A DNA stretch of 64,000 nucleotides from Photorhabdus bodei (GCF_003287735.1 NZ_NSCM01000001.1:248001-312000); one strand, 5' to 3'; positions 20,384-30,211 are shown, counted from the first letter of the stretch. A program made the numbers and translations. Notes: generated by a model from the letters alone, not told the origin.

Positions 20384-20510
20384 TATACCCGTCATCTTTC
20401 AAGTTGCCTCTTTGTTGGCTGCACTCACTCACCCCGGTCACATAGTTATCTATGCTCCCGGGGATTCGCTCCCTTGCCGCCGCGATGCATCTTGAAATCC
20501 ATAGGGTATA
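20384..20510 (-). repeat. ERIC element 6, forms the 3' end of dadA
   Basis: Full copy between dadA and alr. The dadA stop codon (20450-20452) lies in its middle; the rest forms the spacer to the alr start. Confidence 0.93.
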
Positions 20511-21787
20511 AATGGCACCAATTTTGTATTAAAACCATTAATATAACGAAATACTGATAAATCATCAGATGCAATGGCAGGCTTTTTACCCGAAATAATA
20601 TCAGCCAGCAATTGACTGGAACCGCATGCCATTGTCCATCCCAATGTACCATGCCCTGTATTTAGATAGAGATTGTGATATTCAGTCGGCCCAACAATTG
20701 GCGTACCATCTGGTGTCATTGGACGTAATCCTGTCCAAAAATGAGTCTGAGCAATATCGCCACCGCCTGGATAAAGGTCTTGCACCACCATTTTCAATGT
20801 TTCATAACGTGCTTTAAGCAGATTCAAATTGAAACCGACAACTTCTGCCATTCCACCCACACGAATACGGTTATCAAACCGGGTAATCGCAATTTTGTAT
20901 GTTTCATCCAATGCAGTCGATACCGGAGCCCGTTGTGCATCGACAATAGGCATAGTTAATGAATAACCTTTCAGTGGATATACTGGAATTTTGACAAGAC
21001 CTTTCAGTAATTCAGTGGAATAAGCGCCCATTGCAACAACATAGTTGTCTGCTGTCATAACACCATCTTCGCACTGGACGCCGGTAATCCGATCCCCTTC
21101 CACCAATAACTGTTTGACCTGTTTATTAAACAGAAACGTTACACCCGCCGCTTCTGCCATTTTTGCCAACTCTTTAGTAAAAAGCTGACAATCACCCGTT
21201 TCGTCGTTCGGTAATTGTAAGCCCCCCGTCAGTTTGTAAGCGACATGTGCTAATGCCGGCTCTACTGTCGCTAGCTTATCTGCCGTTAATAAATTGTAAG
21301 GAACACCTTCCTGTTCAAGAACGGCGATGTCATTCACGGCATTATCAAACTGCTTATTGGTGCGGAATAACTGAAGCGTGCCCCCCTGCCGCCCTTCGTA
21401 TTGAATACCCGTATCTGCCCTCAATTGTTTGATACAGTCACGACTGTACTCTGCCAGTCGTACCATCCGGCTCTTATTTATCGCATAGTGACTTGCATCA
21501 CAATTACGCAGCATCTGCCACATCCAGCGTAACTGAAACAGCGATCCATCCGGACGAATAGCCAATGGAGCATGACGTTGAAACATCCATTTAATCGCTT
21601 TCAATGGAATACCCGGCGCTCCCCATGGGGTCGCGTATCCCGGCGAGATCTGCCCGGCATTAGCCGCACTGGTTTCCTCAGCAGCGCTTCCCTGGCGATC
21701 AATGACAGTGACTTCATGACCTTGCTGTACCAAATACCAGGCACTGGTTACACCAATAACACCACTACCTAAAACAAGGATTCTCAT
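20450..21787 (-). CDS. dadA: D-amino acid dehydrogenase small subunit with ERIC-encoded tail
   Basis: Start chosen at 21787 ([22 protein letters not shown] dinucleotide-binding motif); an adjacent ATG at 21790 is equally possible. 445 residues. The family core includes [37 protein letters not shown] and [22 protein letters not shown]. The normal end near SVFRYINGF is followed by NTKLVPF and [19 protein letters not shown] from ERIC 6. The enzyme oxidises D-alanine to pyruvate at the inner membrane. It forms an operon with the racemase, as dadAX in E. coli. Confidence 0.94.
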   Translation of the reverse strand: MRILVLGSGVIGVTSAWYLVQQGHEVTVIDRQGSAAEETSAANAGQISPGYATPWGAPGIPLKAIKWMFQRHAPLAIRPDGSLFQLRWMWQMLRNCDASHYAINKSRMVRLAEYSRDCIKQLRADTGIQYEGRQGGTLQLFRTNKQFDNAVNDIAVLEQEGVPYNLLTADKLATVEPALAHVAYKLTGGLQLPNDETGDCQLFTKELAKMAEAAGVTFLFNKQVKQLLVEGDRITGVQCEDGVMTADNYVVAMGAYSTELLKGLVKIPVYPLKGYSLTMPIVDAQRAPVSTALDETYKIAITRFDNRIRVGGMAEVVGFNLNLLKARYETLKMVVQDLYPGGGDIAQTHFWTGLRPMTPDGTPIVGPTEYHNLYLNTGHGTLGWTMACGSSQLLADIISGKKPAIASDDLSVFRYINGFNTKLVPFIPYGFQDASRRQGSESPGA

Positions 21788-22207
21788 CATGGCCCCCGGA
21801 CGATTTAAAATTTTAGGCAAGCATAATATGCTGATTATAAAAAACCAATATAGAACAATCATCGGTCACGTCAATAATCTACATTTATGATTTAGGTCAC
21901 AATTAAATTACATTTATGCAACAGGCTTATTTGTGATTCATACATACCCAACTTATGAAAATTAATATTAAAATCATAAAATTAAGATAATAATTACGAT
22001 ATGAACCACATGCTAATTATTTCATATCAAGTCATTATTCTGAGTTTTTCAGTGAAAAAAATGAATCAATTAAACAACCACAAGATACCAATAACCATCA
22101 ATTAATCGAAATAAAAACCTAAACAAAAACCAAAAAATCAGAATAACATTCTGAAATAGAGACATTAACGATTAGCTTGAGATTGAATCAGAAAAAAGAA
22201 ACAAAAC
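21788..22207. other. AT-rich dadA upstream region
   Basis: About 420 bp, very AT-rich with A-tracts, between dadA and the fadR terminator. No ORF and no repeat are seen. In E. coli the dadA promoter region is bound by Lrp and CRP over several sites; the A-tract-rich character is compatible with that, but I could not assign a site. Confidence 0.4.
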
Positions 22208-22235
22208 GCCCGGTACAGAGCATTCTGCACCGGGT
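22208..22235 (-). terminator. fadR terminator
   Basis: On the minus strand CCCGGTGCAGA-ATGC-TCTGTACCGGG (one mismatch pair) is followed by CGTTTTGTTTC. It lies 76 bases beyond the fadR stop. Confidence 0.7.
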
Positions 22236-22310
22236 CAATTCAAAATAATTTTGATTTGAAACTACTAGATCGGATAAGGCCTGGAATTAAGTAAAAATAC
22301 TAACGAGATA

Positions 22311-23030
22311 TCAGCGACGCACTTCAGACAAATCACTTGGCATCGTACTTTGCATACTGTGCCAAATGACACCGCTCTCTTTACCATAGTTACGTACACA
22401 TTCCATGACGTTATCGTAAGATTTATCACGACATAATATCACCAGTTGCTGATAAAAATTCAGCGCCAATTTACGCGCCTCAGGATTAGAGAAGTAATAA
22501 CGCCCTATACGGGTATATAGCCCTTTCAACCCATTGATAATAAGGCCGTAAATTGGATTACCTGAAGCAAAAGCCAAACCACGGAAAATATCATAATCTA
22601 GCATACTAAATGAATCCGAGTTATCTTCCACATGCTCTTTTTCCGCCAGTACTTCCAATGATTTCCCCGGATTATGCTTAAAAGCCGTGCGAATAAATAT
22701 CGCCGCAATATTCGTTCTCACCGCCAGTAGGTTATCAATCAACTCAGGAACGCGATCGTGATCAAGACGGGCCAGAGTCTCTAAAATATTAAGACCCGAT
22801 GTTTCCCAAAAGTTATTCACTTTTGTTGGTTTGCCATGCTGAATAGTTAACCATCCATCACGTGCCAAACGCTGCAATACTTCACGCAGGGTGGTCCTTG
22901 TCACACCAATTAACTCAGATAATTCACGTTCTGCCGGAAGAATGGAGCCTGGAGGAAAACGGCCGTTCCATATACTCTCAATAATATACTCTTCCGCAAA
23001 ACCTGCGGGACTTTGAGCCTTAATGACCAT
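22311..23030 (-). CDS. fadR: Fatty acid metabolism regulator FadR
   Basis: The start at 23030 gives 239 residues, the E. coli length, with [64 protein letters not shown]. This is the GntR winged helix, nearly invariant across enterobacteria. The C-terminal acyl-CoA-binding domain has [32 protein letters not shown]. FadR represses fatty-acid degradation and activates fabA/fabB. It is divergent from nhaB, as in E. coli, with ERIC 7 between them. An ATG 30 bases upstream was rejected. Confidence 0.97.
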   Translation of the reverse strand: MVIKAQSPAGFAEEYIIESIWNGRFPPGSILPAERELSELIGVTRTTLREVLQRLARDGWLTIQHGKPTKVNNFWETSGLNILETLARLDHDRVPELIDNLLAVRTNIAAIFIRTAFKHNPGKSLEVLAEKEHVEDNSDSFSMLDYDIFRGLAFASGNPIYGLIINGLKGLYTRIGRYYFSNPEARKLALNFYQQLVILCRDKSYDNVMECVRNYGKESGVIWHSMQSTMPSDLSEVRR

Positions 23031-23106
23031 ATTTTTATTATTCCAACGTGATTTTTTCAACTAAAAATAGATGAAATTATATCAGAATACGCAACTTCAA
23101 TATAGC

Positions 23107-23232
23107 TATACCCGTTATCTTTCAAGTTGCCTCTTTGTTGGCTGCACTCGCTCACTCCGGTCACATAGTTACCCATGCTCCGGGGATTCACTCCCTTGCC
23201 GTCGCGATGCATTTTGAAATCCATTGGGTATA
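23107..23232 (-). repeat. ERIC element 7
   Basis: 126 bp; one C is missing from the CCCGGGGATT block. It sits in the fadR/nhaB divergent promoter region. Confidence 0.9.
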
Positions 23233-23352
23233 TGTAGTCTAGAAAGCGTACTAATGCTTAATTATACCTCATTTCCCTTAAAACATTCTGTATTAAAGCG
23301 TATTATTGTTTAAAGAACACAATTTTACGAATTTAGAGGAACTTTAATTGCA

Positions 23353-24900
23353 ATGGAAACCAGTATCCTAAAAACAGCGGTAAAAAACTTTCTCGGCAAC
23401 TCGCCAGATTGGTATAAGCTCGCTATCATCATCTTTCTCATCACCAACCCATTGATATTCTTCTTTATTAATCCATTTGTCGCAGGCTGGCTACTTGTTA
23501 TCGAATTTATCTTTACTTTAGCAATGGCACTTAAATGTTACCCGCTACAACCAGGTGGCCTGTTGGCGATTGAAGCGGTCATTATCGGCATGACCTCACC
23601 TCAACAAGTTGGTCATGAAATTGCTAATAACTTGGAAGTTGTACTGTTGCTGATATTTATGGTCGCAGGAATTTACTTTATGAAGCAATTACTATTATTT
23701 GCTTTCACTAAACTCCTGCTCTCCATAAAATCTAAGCGTATGCTTGCCTTGGCATTCTGCCTAGCCAGCGCATTCCTGTCAGCATTTCTTGACGCCCTGA
23801 CCGTTATCGCGGTAGTTATTAGTGTTTCCCTTGGTTTCTACTCTATCTACAACAACTTCATTACGGATCAGCATGATGTAATTAACGCTAAACATGACAA
23901 TGACACTGATACAGCAAAAAAGAAGCAAACTCTTGAACAGTTTCGCGCTTTTTTGCGCAGTCTGATGATGCATGCAGGTATAGGTACTGCACTCGGTGGT
24001 GTAATGACGATGGTAGGAGAACCACAAAATCTGATTATCGCCAAAAACGTTAATTGGGATTTTGTCACCTTCTTTATTCGCATGGCGCCAATTACCCTAC
24101 CTGTCTTTCTCTGCGGGCTGCTAGTCTGTTTTCTGGTCGAACACTTTAAATTGTTCGGTTATGGTACAGAATTGCCAGAACGCGTCCGACAGGTATTGGA
24201 AGATTACGATAAAAAAACCAGCGCAAAACGAACACGTAAAGAAAAAGCACAGCTTATTGCTCAAGCGCTAATAGGTATATGGCTCATTGTCGCGCTGGCA
24301 TTTCATCTGGCAGAAGTTGGTCTGATTGGCCTTTCAGTCATCATTCTAACCACATCGTTCTGTGGTATTACCGAAGAACATGCACTGGGTAAAGCATTTG
24401 AAGAGGCACTACCGTTCACGGCATTACTGACTGTATTCTTTTCTATCGTTGCAGTCATTGTTGACCAGCAACTGTTTACGCCATTTATTCAGTTCGTATT
24501 ACAGGTTTCTGAAACTTCTCAACTTTCCCTGTTCTATCTGTTCAATGGCTTACTCTCATCAGTATCAGATAACGTGTTTGTCGGTACGGTTTATATCAAT
24601 GAAGCAAGAGCTGCCATGCAAGAGGGCCTGATTTCACATAAACAATTTGAATATCTGGCTGTTGCGATTAATACCGGCACTAACCTGCCTTCCGTTGCAA
24701 CACCTAACGGACAAGCCGCATTTCTGTTCTTGTTGACTTCGACATTATCACCATTGATTCGTTTATCTTATGGCCGCATGGTGATCATGGCATTACCTTA
24801 TACCATTGTCATGACGCTGGCCGGTTTGCTGTGTGTAGAATTTCTGCTAATTCCAGTCACTGACATGATGGTTCATTGGGGCTTAATTGCTTTGCCATAA
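23353..24900 (+). CDS. nhaB: Na+/H+ antiporter NhaB
   Basis: 515 residues with roughly a dozen hydrophobic segments. [26 protein letters not shown] at the N-terminus and the block [16 protein letters not shown], then [17 protein letters not shown] and [20 protein letters not shown], are hallmarks of NhaB. It exchanges sodium for protons across the inner membrane and supports growth at high Na+ and near-neutral pH. A strong terminator follows, before dsbB. Confidence 0.97.
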   Translation: METSILKTAVKNFLGNSPDWYKLAIIIFLITNPLIFFFINPFVAGWLLVIEFIFTLAMALKCYPLQPGGLLAIEAVIIGMTSPQQVGHEIANNLEVVLLLIFMVAGIYFMKQLLLFAFTKLLLSIKSKRMLALAFCLASAFLSAFLDALTVIAVVISVSLGFYSIYNNFITDQHDVINAKHDNDTDTAKKKQTLEQFRAFLRSLMMHAGIGTALGGVMTMVGEPQNLIIAKNVNWDFVTFFIRMAPITLPVFLCGLLVCFLVEHFKLFGYGTELPERVRQVLEDYDKKTSAKRTRKEKAQLIAQALIGIWLIVALAFHLAEVGLIGLSVIILTTSFCGITEEHALGKAFEEALPFTALLTVFFSIVAVIVDQQLFTPFIQFVLQVSETSQLSLFYLFNGLLSSVSDNVFVGTVYINEARAAMQEGLISHKQFEYLAVAINTGTNLPSVATPNGQAAFLFLLTSTLSPLIRLSYGRMVIMALPYTIVMTLAGLLCVEFLLIPVTDMMVHWGLIALP

Positions 24901-24910
24901 CCAACCAATG

Positions 24911-24951
24911 CCGTATTGAGCAATGATTACGCTCAATACGGTTTTATTTTT
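24911..24951 (+). terminator. nhaB terminator
   Basis: CCGTATTGAGC-AATGATTAC-GCTCAATACGG followed by TTTTATTTTT, 10 bases after the nhaB stop. Confidence 0.9.
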
Positions 24952-25056
24952 CCTCGAAAAAGCCAGATTTACCTTAATTGACTTTTTTTGTTACCTGTAA
25001 ATCGGCAAAATAGGCGCTCAATTGTTTATCTTAATCTGCATGGAAAAAAGGAAATG

Positions 25057-25563
25057 ATGCGATTTTTGAACCACTGTTCTCAAGGACGAAGCGCATGGCT
25101 GTTAATGATTTTGACTGCCCTGATATTAGAAAGCTCGGCATTATATTTTCAACATGCGATGAAATTACAACCCTGCGTGATGTGTATTTATGAACGGGTT
25201 GCTCTGTTTGGTGTGTTGGGCGCTGGGATATTAGGTGTAATCTCACCAAAAACGCCGTTACGCTGGCTGGCTATTATTTTGTGGACCTACAGTGCCTGGA
25301 GTGGCCTGCAACTCGCATGGGAACATACTATGATGCAGTTGCACCCTTCTCCATTTAATACCTGTGATTTCTTCGTAAACTTCCCTTCATGGTTGGCGTT
25401 AAACCAATGGCTTCCTTCTGTATTCGAAGCTACAGGTGATTGTTCAGTAAGACAGTGGCAATTCCTGACATTAGAGATGCCACAATGGTTAGTCGGTATT
25501 TTTGCTGCTTATTTAGTTACTGCTGTATTCGTATTAATCAGCCAATTTTTTATTCGTAAATAA
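25057..25563 (+). CDS. dsbB: Disulfide bond formation protein B
   Basis: The start at 25057 has the better spacing from AAAAGGAA than the ATG immediately before it; 168 residues. Four transmembrane helices are visible. The two periplasmic Cys pairs are intact: PCVMC in the first loop, and NTCDFF with GDCSVRQW in the second. It reoxidises DsbA and passes electrons to quinone. The fadR-nhaB-dsbB order is conserved. Confidence 0.96.
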   Translation: MRFLNHCSQGRSAWLLMILTALILESSALYFQHAMKLQPCVMCIYERVALFGVLGAGILGVISPKTPLRWLAIILWTYSAWSGLQLAWEHTMMQLHPSPFNTCDFFVNFPSWLALNQWLPSVFEATGDCSVRQWQFLTLEMPQWLVGIFAAYLVTAVFVLISQFFIRK

Positions 25564-25692
25564 TTACCAACTCAGACAGGTGAAAATGATTGTCTGATGA
25601 ATCAAATATACTCGCAGAATCATGCCCAAGGCACCTATAACCGGATATCCGAACGGCATGTTCTGCACATATCAAGTTGGTTAATTTCTACC

Positions 25693-26010
25693 TCAAATTG
25701 ATGCACAAGAACCTTGCAACAATGCCCTTTCATCACAACGCTTTCCATTTGCCAACTGGCAAACAGGTATTTGCGCGCCATTTAATTGTATTGCGAATGC
25801 AGGCATACCACCCACATAAGAACAAATTGCTCTGGCATTGTCCCTAAGAGCAACTTCTGGTTGAGAATTTTCCGGTTGAAAGTATTGTATCCCCTGATAT
25901 TGGGTAGATGTTTTCCCTGCCTGGCGACTACAACCCGCTAATACAGCAAGACTAAAAAGTACCCCTAATAAGACTGTCTGGAATCCTTTCTTATTACTGG
26001 CATTTAACAT
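25693..26010 (-). CDS. DUF333-type lipoprotein
   Basis: 105 residues. The signal peptide ends with a lipobox (LAVLAGC), so the mature protein would be anchored by Cys. The C-terminal half, AICSYVGGMPAFAIQLNGAQIPVCQLANGKRCDERALLQGSC, is the DUF333 pattern (C...GG...NG...C.LANGKRCDE.AL..GSC) seen in YoaF-like proteins, sometimes labelled putative hemolysin. Four conserved Cys may form disulfides. Function unknown. Confidence 0.75.
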   Translation of the reverse strand: MLNASNKKGFQTVLLGVLFSLAVLAGCSRQAGKTSTQYQGIQYFQPENSQPEVALRDNARAICSYVGGMPAFAIQLNGAQIPVCQLANGKRCDERALLQGSCASI

Positions 26011-26063
26011 ATCTCTTCTCCAGAAAACGATTCAGGGAAAACAAGGGCACCGTTAATTGTTAA

Positions 26064-26396
26064 TTAATGTGCACTGCTGTTAGAAAGCAGGTTTATTACC
26101 ATTACACCGGCAACAATAAGAGCCATACCTAAAATAGCCGCCCAATCCAGCTTCTGTTGATATAAAAATATCGCGGCAATAGAAACCAACACAATACCCA
26201 AGCCAGACCATATGGCGTAAGCAATTCCTAATGGCACAACTTTGACCACCTGAGATAACCCCCAAAAAGCGATACCGTATCCAACAATGACCAGTATAGA
26301 AGGGAATAATTTACTAAACCCATCAGAGGCTTTTAATGAAGCCGTTGCTATAACTTCGGCAACAATTGCCATTGCTAAATATGCAAATCCATTCAT
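26064..26396 (-). CDS. emrE: Small multidrug resistance efflux protein (EmrE-like)
   Basis: 110 residues and four transmembrane helices. The membrane-embedded Glu14 lies in AMAIVAEVIATASLKASDGF, and PLGIAYAIWSGLGIVLVS and GMALIVAGVMVINLLS match the SMR family. It works as an antiparallel dimer exporting cationic compounds against protons; the specific substrate cannot be deduced. Its start lies just outside the diverged duplicate of the ttcA leader, suggesting emrE and ttcA were once divergent neighbours. Confidence 0.9.
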   Translation of the reverse strand: MNGFAYLAMAIVAEVIATASLKASDGFSKLFPSILVIVGYGIAFWGLSQVVKVVPLGIAYAIWSGLGIVLVSIAAIFLYQQKLDWAAILGMALIVAGVMVINLLSNSSAH

Positions 26397-26432
26397 ATCA
26401 TGACTCTCTATAGTAGAAACAACAAATCGACC

Positions 26433-26535
26433 AACATTAATAGATAGAAGGCTGAATCTATCACAAACGCTTTAAGGTGTAACGTAACAAAATTGATATA
26501 TTTCGTTCCTTAAATCCAATTCAAACCTTATTTAT
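26433..26535 (+). repeat. Diverged copy of the ttcA upstream region (left flank of the hcp island)
   Basis: GAATCTATCACAAAC-CTTTAAGGTGT-AACGTAACAAAA, then TATATT..CCTTAAATCC, aligns with 32911-33020 just upstream of ttcA in the same orientation. The identity is partial, with several small indels. The two copies bracket the type VI island. Confidence 0.65.
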
Positions 26536-26709
26536 CCCCGCTTAAGAGGTACCGCTCAGGCAGGAAAATCGCTGGAGAGATTTTACAGAGAATATGGAAA
26601 AGTGCTAACGATAGGTTCCAGCTTTGAGATTTAGATCAGAATCATTCGCACGATACCCTTTAGGATTTCTAAGAAAACATAGCGAGGTAGAATTAAAAAC
26701 GTGTAGATT

Positions 26710-26969
26710 TATAAACTAAAAATAATCTTATCATTTGATTAAGTAATGATAGTGACGAAACGATAAGGAAGTTATATGGTCTGACGTTGAGTCAACATGT
26801 TAAAAACAACTACCGGAGCAAAGAAAAGAAACATTCAACCCAGTTCCTGTATCGTACAGCAATTCACTGGACAATAACATATTTCATCACCATTAATATA
26901 AGCCTTATATTATGCTTGATATCAATGGCAATGTATTTACTATTAAAAATACGCTTAGCTATTAAATGA
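26710..26969 (+). pseudogene. Scar: effector promoter and first codons fused to an immunity-gene 3' end
   Basis: 26710-26858 aligns with 27888-28012: the leader and first dozen codons of the effector gene, with the ATG lost by a short deletion. It then switches at AGCAATTCACTGG to immunity-paralogue 3' sequence (HWTITYFITINIS...MAMYL), close to 30100-30180 and 30520-30600. The result is a join of the beginning of one unit to the end of another, as expected from deletion between module copies. The 60-codon frame here is unlikely to be functional. Confidence 0.65.
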
Positions 26970-26981
26970 AAACTAAGCGTA

Positions 26982-27107
26982 TATACCCTATGGATTTCAA
27001 GATGCATCGCGACGGCCAGGGAGCGAATCCCCGGGAGCATAGAAAACTATGTAACCGGGGTGAGTGAGTGCAGCCAACAAAGAGGCAACTTGAAAGATGA
27101 CGGGTAT
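26982..27107 (+). repeat. ERIC element 8
   Basis: 126-bp consensus-orientation copy just downstream of the scar and 13 bases beyond the hcp stop; it may serve as the hcp transcript 3' end. Confidence 0.9.
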
Positions 27108-27119
27108 AAACTGCATTTA

Positions 27120-27599
27120 TCAATAAACCATCTCATCCCAGATACAATATCCTGATGTTCCCGCCATATGATGCCGACAAGTAATATTGACATACTGAAC
27201 TGAAACAACTTCCTCCGGTTGACCTTTATTATCATTAATAACATGCGGATAATTAACATTTAAATCGCAAATTTTTGCCCCGGTGAGCAAGATGGAATAA
27301 AAAAGTTCCTGTGAGCCTATTTGAGAAGTCCGATAAATATCAAATGTCAATTCCAGTTTTTCACGATTAGCCGCCGCGATCATGAGCAATGGAGAAGATT
27401 TATCTAATAACTTAATAAAAGTTACCGGCTGATAATTAACATGTTGAGCGACAGTCAAACCATGATTGAATTGCAACACCATAATTTGATTTCCATGTCC
27501 ATTCTGATATCGGTTACCAATGGAATCCAAAGTCGAACATCCTTGAGAAATAAGCCCCTGAGATTCACCTTTTATCGTCACATAAATCATATTTGCCAT
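27120..27599 (-). CDS. hcp: Hcp family type VI secretion tube protein (orphan)
   Basis: 159 residues. MANMIYVTIKGESQGLISQGCSTLDSIGNRYQNGH, FNHGLTVAQHVNYQPVTFIKLLDKSSPLL and the terminal RHHMAGTSGYCIWDE are the Hcp1 pattern of enterobacteria. Hcp hexamers stack as the inner tube of the T6SS and can carry small effectors in their lumen. No other T6SS structural gene is in the window, so this is an orphan hcp. It is divergent from the effector gene across 379 bp containing a palindrome, implying shared regulation. Confidence 0.92.
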   Translation of the reverse strand: MANMIYVTIKGESQGLISQGCSTLDSIGNRYQNGHGNQIMVLQFNHGLTVAQHVNYQPVTFIKLLDKSSPLLMIAAANREKLELTFDIYRTSQIGSQELFYSILLTGAKICDLNVNYPHVINDNKGQPEEVVSVQYVNITCRHHMAGTSGYCIWDEMVY

Positions 27600-27760
27600 A
27601 GCCTTACCTACTTAGTTTACCTTATGTTCGAGTTCGCATTCTGAATTATTTTCCTTTGATTTCAAGAAGAGAATTGTAATTAATCGTTAGTTATCTTATA
27701 TAAATGTAAATATTGCAGGCTTGTAGTCAGGCCAAATATACAAACGAACTTCTTTCACTG

Positions 27761-27782
27761 TTTCTATACTTTAGTATAGAAA
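27761..27782. promoter_or_regulatory. Palindrome in the hcp/effector divergent promoter region
   Basis: TTTCTATACT and AGTATAGAAA form perfect 10-bp arms with a 2-bp centre. No T-run makes it a terminator in the context of the two divergent starts. Its symmetry and midway position suggest an operator. Confidence 0.45.
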
Positions 27783-27978
27783 AAACCATAAATTAATCAA
27801 TATCAACGGACAGCATCAGATTGAATTTATCCATCACCTAACCCCCTATGAATTCTCACTCTGTAGAGATTATAGACCCGTTTACTATATGTTGAAGATA
27901 ATCCGATTATCTGATTAAGTGATGTTATCTAACATTGAGCCAGCATGTTAAAAGCCACTAGCGGAACAAATAGGGTAT

Positions 27979-28980
27979 ATGAAAAGAAACATACAACCCG
28001 GTTTCTGTGTTGTACAGCAACCCGGAGGATTGAGCTTTCAAGCAAGTCTGTTATTCAGCCATTCAAATAGCGAAGCGGCCCGCTATTTTATGGAATTAAA
28101 TTCAAATTACCGATTCCTGAAACCGGGGCAAATCCTGCTGGTGGCAGATCCAGATTCCTATAATCCCCCGCATCTCATACAGCTATTGAAACAATCTCAG
28201 TATGAAGTCAACCAATCCGTTTCAGCTCTGCCTGGTGAATCCGCAGCATTTTTGCATCGTCATTTTGGTCTGTTTCACTATGTACTGGATCAAGGAGGAA
28301 CCTTAGTTGGCACCGCATCATCAATGGGTGACACTTATTTCTCCCAAATCAAAAAAAATCTGTCAAAGTTACAAAAGCTTTATGAAAAAGAATATCGGTT
28401 AAATGGGCTAAACCGAAAATTTATCAGTACCGAGTTTTATGTAGAAAGACAACTGATTATGGGTAACTTAAAGGGATTATTAAATAAATTTAGCAGACTC
28501 TATTTGAAAATCGACCAACATCCTAATTTAAAACATGCGTTAAAGTTATCAACCAAAGCCATTGCTCACCAATGGGATAAAGCAGGGATTGGCGCGATAA
28601 AGGGATATAATCATATAATCACCCGCAGTGCTAAAATGGTTAAATGGATGAAATATGGCGGCCGAGTTGCTATTGGTCTAGATTTTATCGATACCACCGG
28701 GCAGGTTATTGATGCCTGTAATTATGGACAAACAGGAAAATGTGAAAAAGTGGCTATCAAAGAATATAGTAAATTTTCCGGTAGAACGATAGGAGGAGGA
28801 AGTCTTGCGTATATTAGTGGAGTTGCCGCAGGCACAGCATGTGTTGTTCTTGGGATTGCAACTGAAGGATTAGCGGCTGGAATTTGCATAGCAGGCGGCG
28901 GCTTATCTGGTGGTTATATTGGCAGTAAAATCGGAGAAAGGGCTGCTGAATCTATCGTAGATTTATTTATAGGAAATTAA
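27979..28980 (+). CDS. Putative T6SS effector with glycine-rich hydrophobic C-terminus
   Basis: 333 residues. The N-terminal part resembles an Hcp-associated family I know from Pseudomonas and enterobacteria: GFCVVQQPGG, FLKPGQILLVADPDSYNPPHLIQLLKQSQYEVN, EYRLNGLNRKFISTEFYVERQLIMGNLKG, HPNLKHALKLSTKAIAHQWDKAGIGAIKGY. The last 65 residues are glycine-rich and hydrophobic (GGGSLAYISGVAAGTACVVLGIATEG..., then AGGGLSGGYIGSKIGE), reminiscent of glycine-zipper pore formers. No catalytic motif is visible, so membrane damage is the likely mode (inference). The stop is 2 bases before the first immunity-like gene. Ribosome site AGGGTAT is close to the ATG. Confidence 0.7.
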   Translation: MKRNIQPGFCVVQQPGGLSFQASLLFSHSNSEAARYFMELNSNYRFLKPGQILLVADPDSYNPPHLIQLLKQSQYEVNQSVSALPGESAAFLHRHFGLFHYVLDQGGTLVGTASSMGDTYFSQIKKNLSKLQKLYEKEYRLNGLNRKFISTEFYVERQLIMGNLKGLLNKFSRLYLKIDQHPNLKHALKLSTKAIAHQWDKAGIGAIKGYNHIITRSAKMVKWMKYGGRVAIGLDFIDTTGQVIDACNYGQTGKCEKVAIKEYSKFSGRTIGGGSLAYISGVAAGTACVVLGIATEGLAAGICIAGGGLSGGYIGSKIGERAAESIVDLFIGN

Positions 28981-28982
28981 CT

Positions 28983-29387
28983 ATGAGCATATTGGATTTG
29001 ATAATGACAATATGTCTTTTCTTATCTCTTTTATTTTCGGTTATATCAATAGCCATTTACAAAATAAATCAAAAAAAGATGGATAAAATTATTGAATTAT
29101 ATATAGAAGAAGGACTTTATTTACCAACAGGCATAATAATAAAACGCTTCGGAAGGATGCGTGATCAGATTCACGTCGTTTTGTTCTTCTACATGTTGTT
29201 AATCGGAAAAAAAATGAAGATAAATCAGCCTGATAGTAAATATATGCACCAAGAATCTTATTACTTTATTCAAAATCTACCCTCCAGTTTAACGCATTGG
29301 ATGAAAACATGCATTATTATCACTTATATAGGTGGAGCATTTGCTCTAATATCAACAATAATAATCTTAATTCAAAATTATTATTAA
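28983..29387 (+). CDS. Putative immunity protein, paralogue 1
   Basis: 134 residues with transmembrane helices near 6-26 and 108-131 and a basic central domain between them. Family features shared by all eight paralogues are IAIYKINQxKMDxIIELY, GRMRDQxHVxxFFYxLLxGK, DSKYMxQESYxFIQNLPSxLTHW. It begins 2 bases after the effector stop with AGGAAA upstream, the usual layout of a cognate immunity gene, and a membrane topology fits protection against a membrane-active toxin. Function is inferred from context only. Confidence 0.65.
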   Translation: MSILDLIMTICLFLSLLFSVISIAIYKINQKKMDKIIELYIEEGLYLPTGIIIKRFGRMRDQIHVVLFFYMLLIGKKMKINQPDSKYMHQESYYFIQNLPSSLTHWMKTCIIITYIGGAFALISTIIILIQNYY

Positions 29388-29389
29388 TC

Positions 29390-29746
29390 GTGCTAAACCT
29401 AATATCAGTAGCTATTTACAAGATAAATCAGCGCAACATCAATAAAATCATTGAATTATATACAGAGGCTGGACTTTATATGTTAGCAGGAGCAAAAATG
29501 GGCCGTTTTTTGGGCATTTATAGTCAGTATCAGGTTGCAATGTTTTTCTATATGCAGCTCACCGGGAAAAGAATAAGAATCAATGAAAAGGATAGTAAAT
29601 ACATGTACCAAGAATCTTATAACTTTATTCAAAACCTACCCTCCAGATTAACTCACTGGATAAAAATATATTTCATCACCTTTAATATAAGTGGTGCATT
29701 TTTCTTCATAACAATGAAGTCATTTCTATTTAGAGAATATTCTTAA
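29390..29746 (+). pseudogene. Immunity paralogue 2, 5'-truncated
   Basis: The paralogue frame starts abruptly at IVLNLISVAIYKINQRNINKII, fused to the 3' end of paralogue 1 (ATTATTAATCGTGCTAAA, as at the ends of paralogues 5 and 8). The first transmembrane helix is missing. An in-frame GTG at 29390 could start a 118-residue product; an ATG at 29297 inside paralogue 1 is less likely. The rest, including KRIRINEKDSKYMYQESYNFIQNLPSRLTHW and the last helix, is intact. Probably a deletion product between array members. Confidence 0.6.
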
Positions 29747-29775
29747 CTATACTGGACATTCAATAGGATTTTAAT

Positions 29776-30182
29776 ATGAATATAATCACTTTTATCATTT
29801 TACTTATTCCTTGCGCTTCTTTTATTGGTTTTTTCATTATATCAGCAGCTATTTACAAAATAAATCAAAGAAAGATGGATAAAATTATTGATTTATATAT
29901 GGAAAAAGGATTTTGTTTATCATCAGGAGCATACATGGGGCATTTTATGGGTATTCACGGTCAATTTTATACTGCCGCATTTTTCTATAAATTATTGACA
30001 GGAAAAAAATAAGAATAAATAGACCTAATAGTAAATATATGCCACAAGAGTCTTACGATTTCATTCAAAATTTATCCCCCAATTTAACTCACTGGATAAA
30101 AATATGTTACATTACCATCAATATAAGTGTTGCATCCTTCATTATATCAATGGCAATATGCTTGTTTGAAAAATACGCTTAA
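29776..30182 (+). pseudogene. Immunity paralogue 3, frameshifted at an A7 run
   Basis: Codons from 29776 encode MNIITFIILLIPCASFIGFFIISAAIYKINQRKMDKII... up to LLTGKK and then TAA at 30010-30012. Moving one base back after GGA-AAA-AAA resumes the family sequence IRINRPNSKYMPQESYDFIQNLSPNLTHWIKICYITINIS... to a TAA at 30180-30182. The break lies on seven A in register A-AAA-AAA, a heptamer that allows -1 slippage, so full-length protein might still be made. Otherwise it is a one-base deletion pseudogene. Confidence 0.65.
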
Positions 30183-30211
30183 CCATACTAAATATTCAAT
30201 GGGACTTTAAT

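Noticed and set aside
29297-29389. ATG start for immunity paralogue 2 inside paralogue 1
   Set aside because: The extra 31 residues come from paralogue 1 read in the wrong frame; the GTG at 29390 or loss of function is more plausible.
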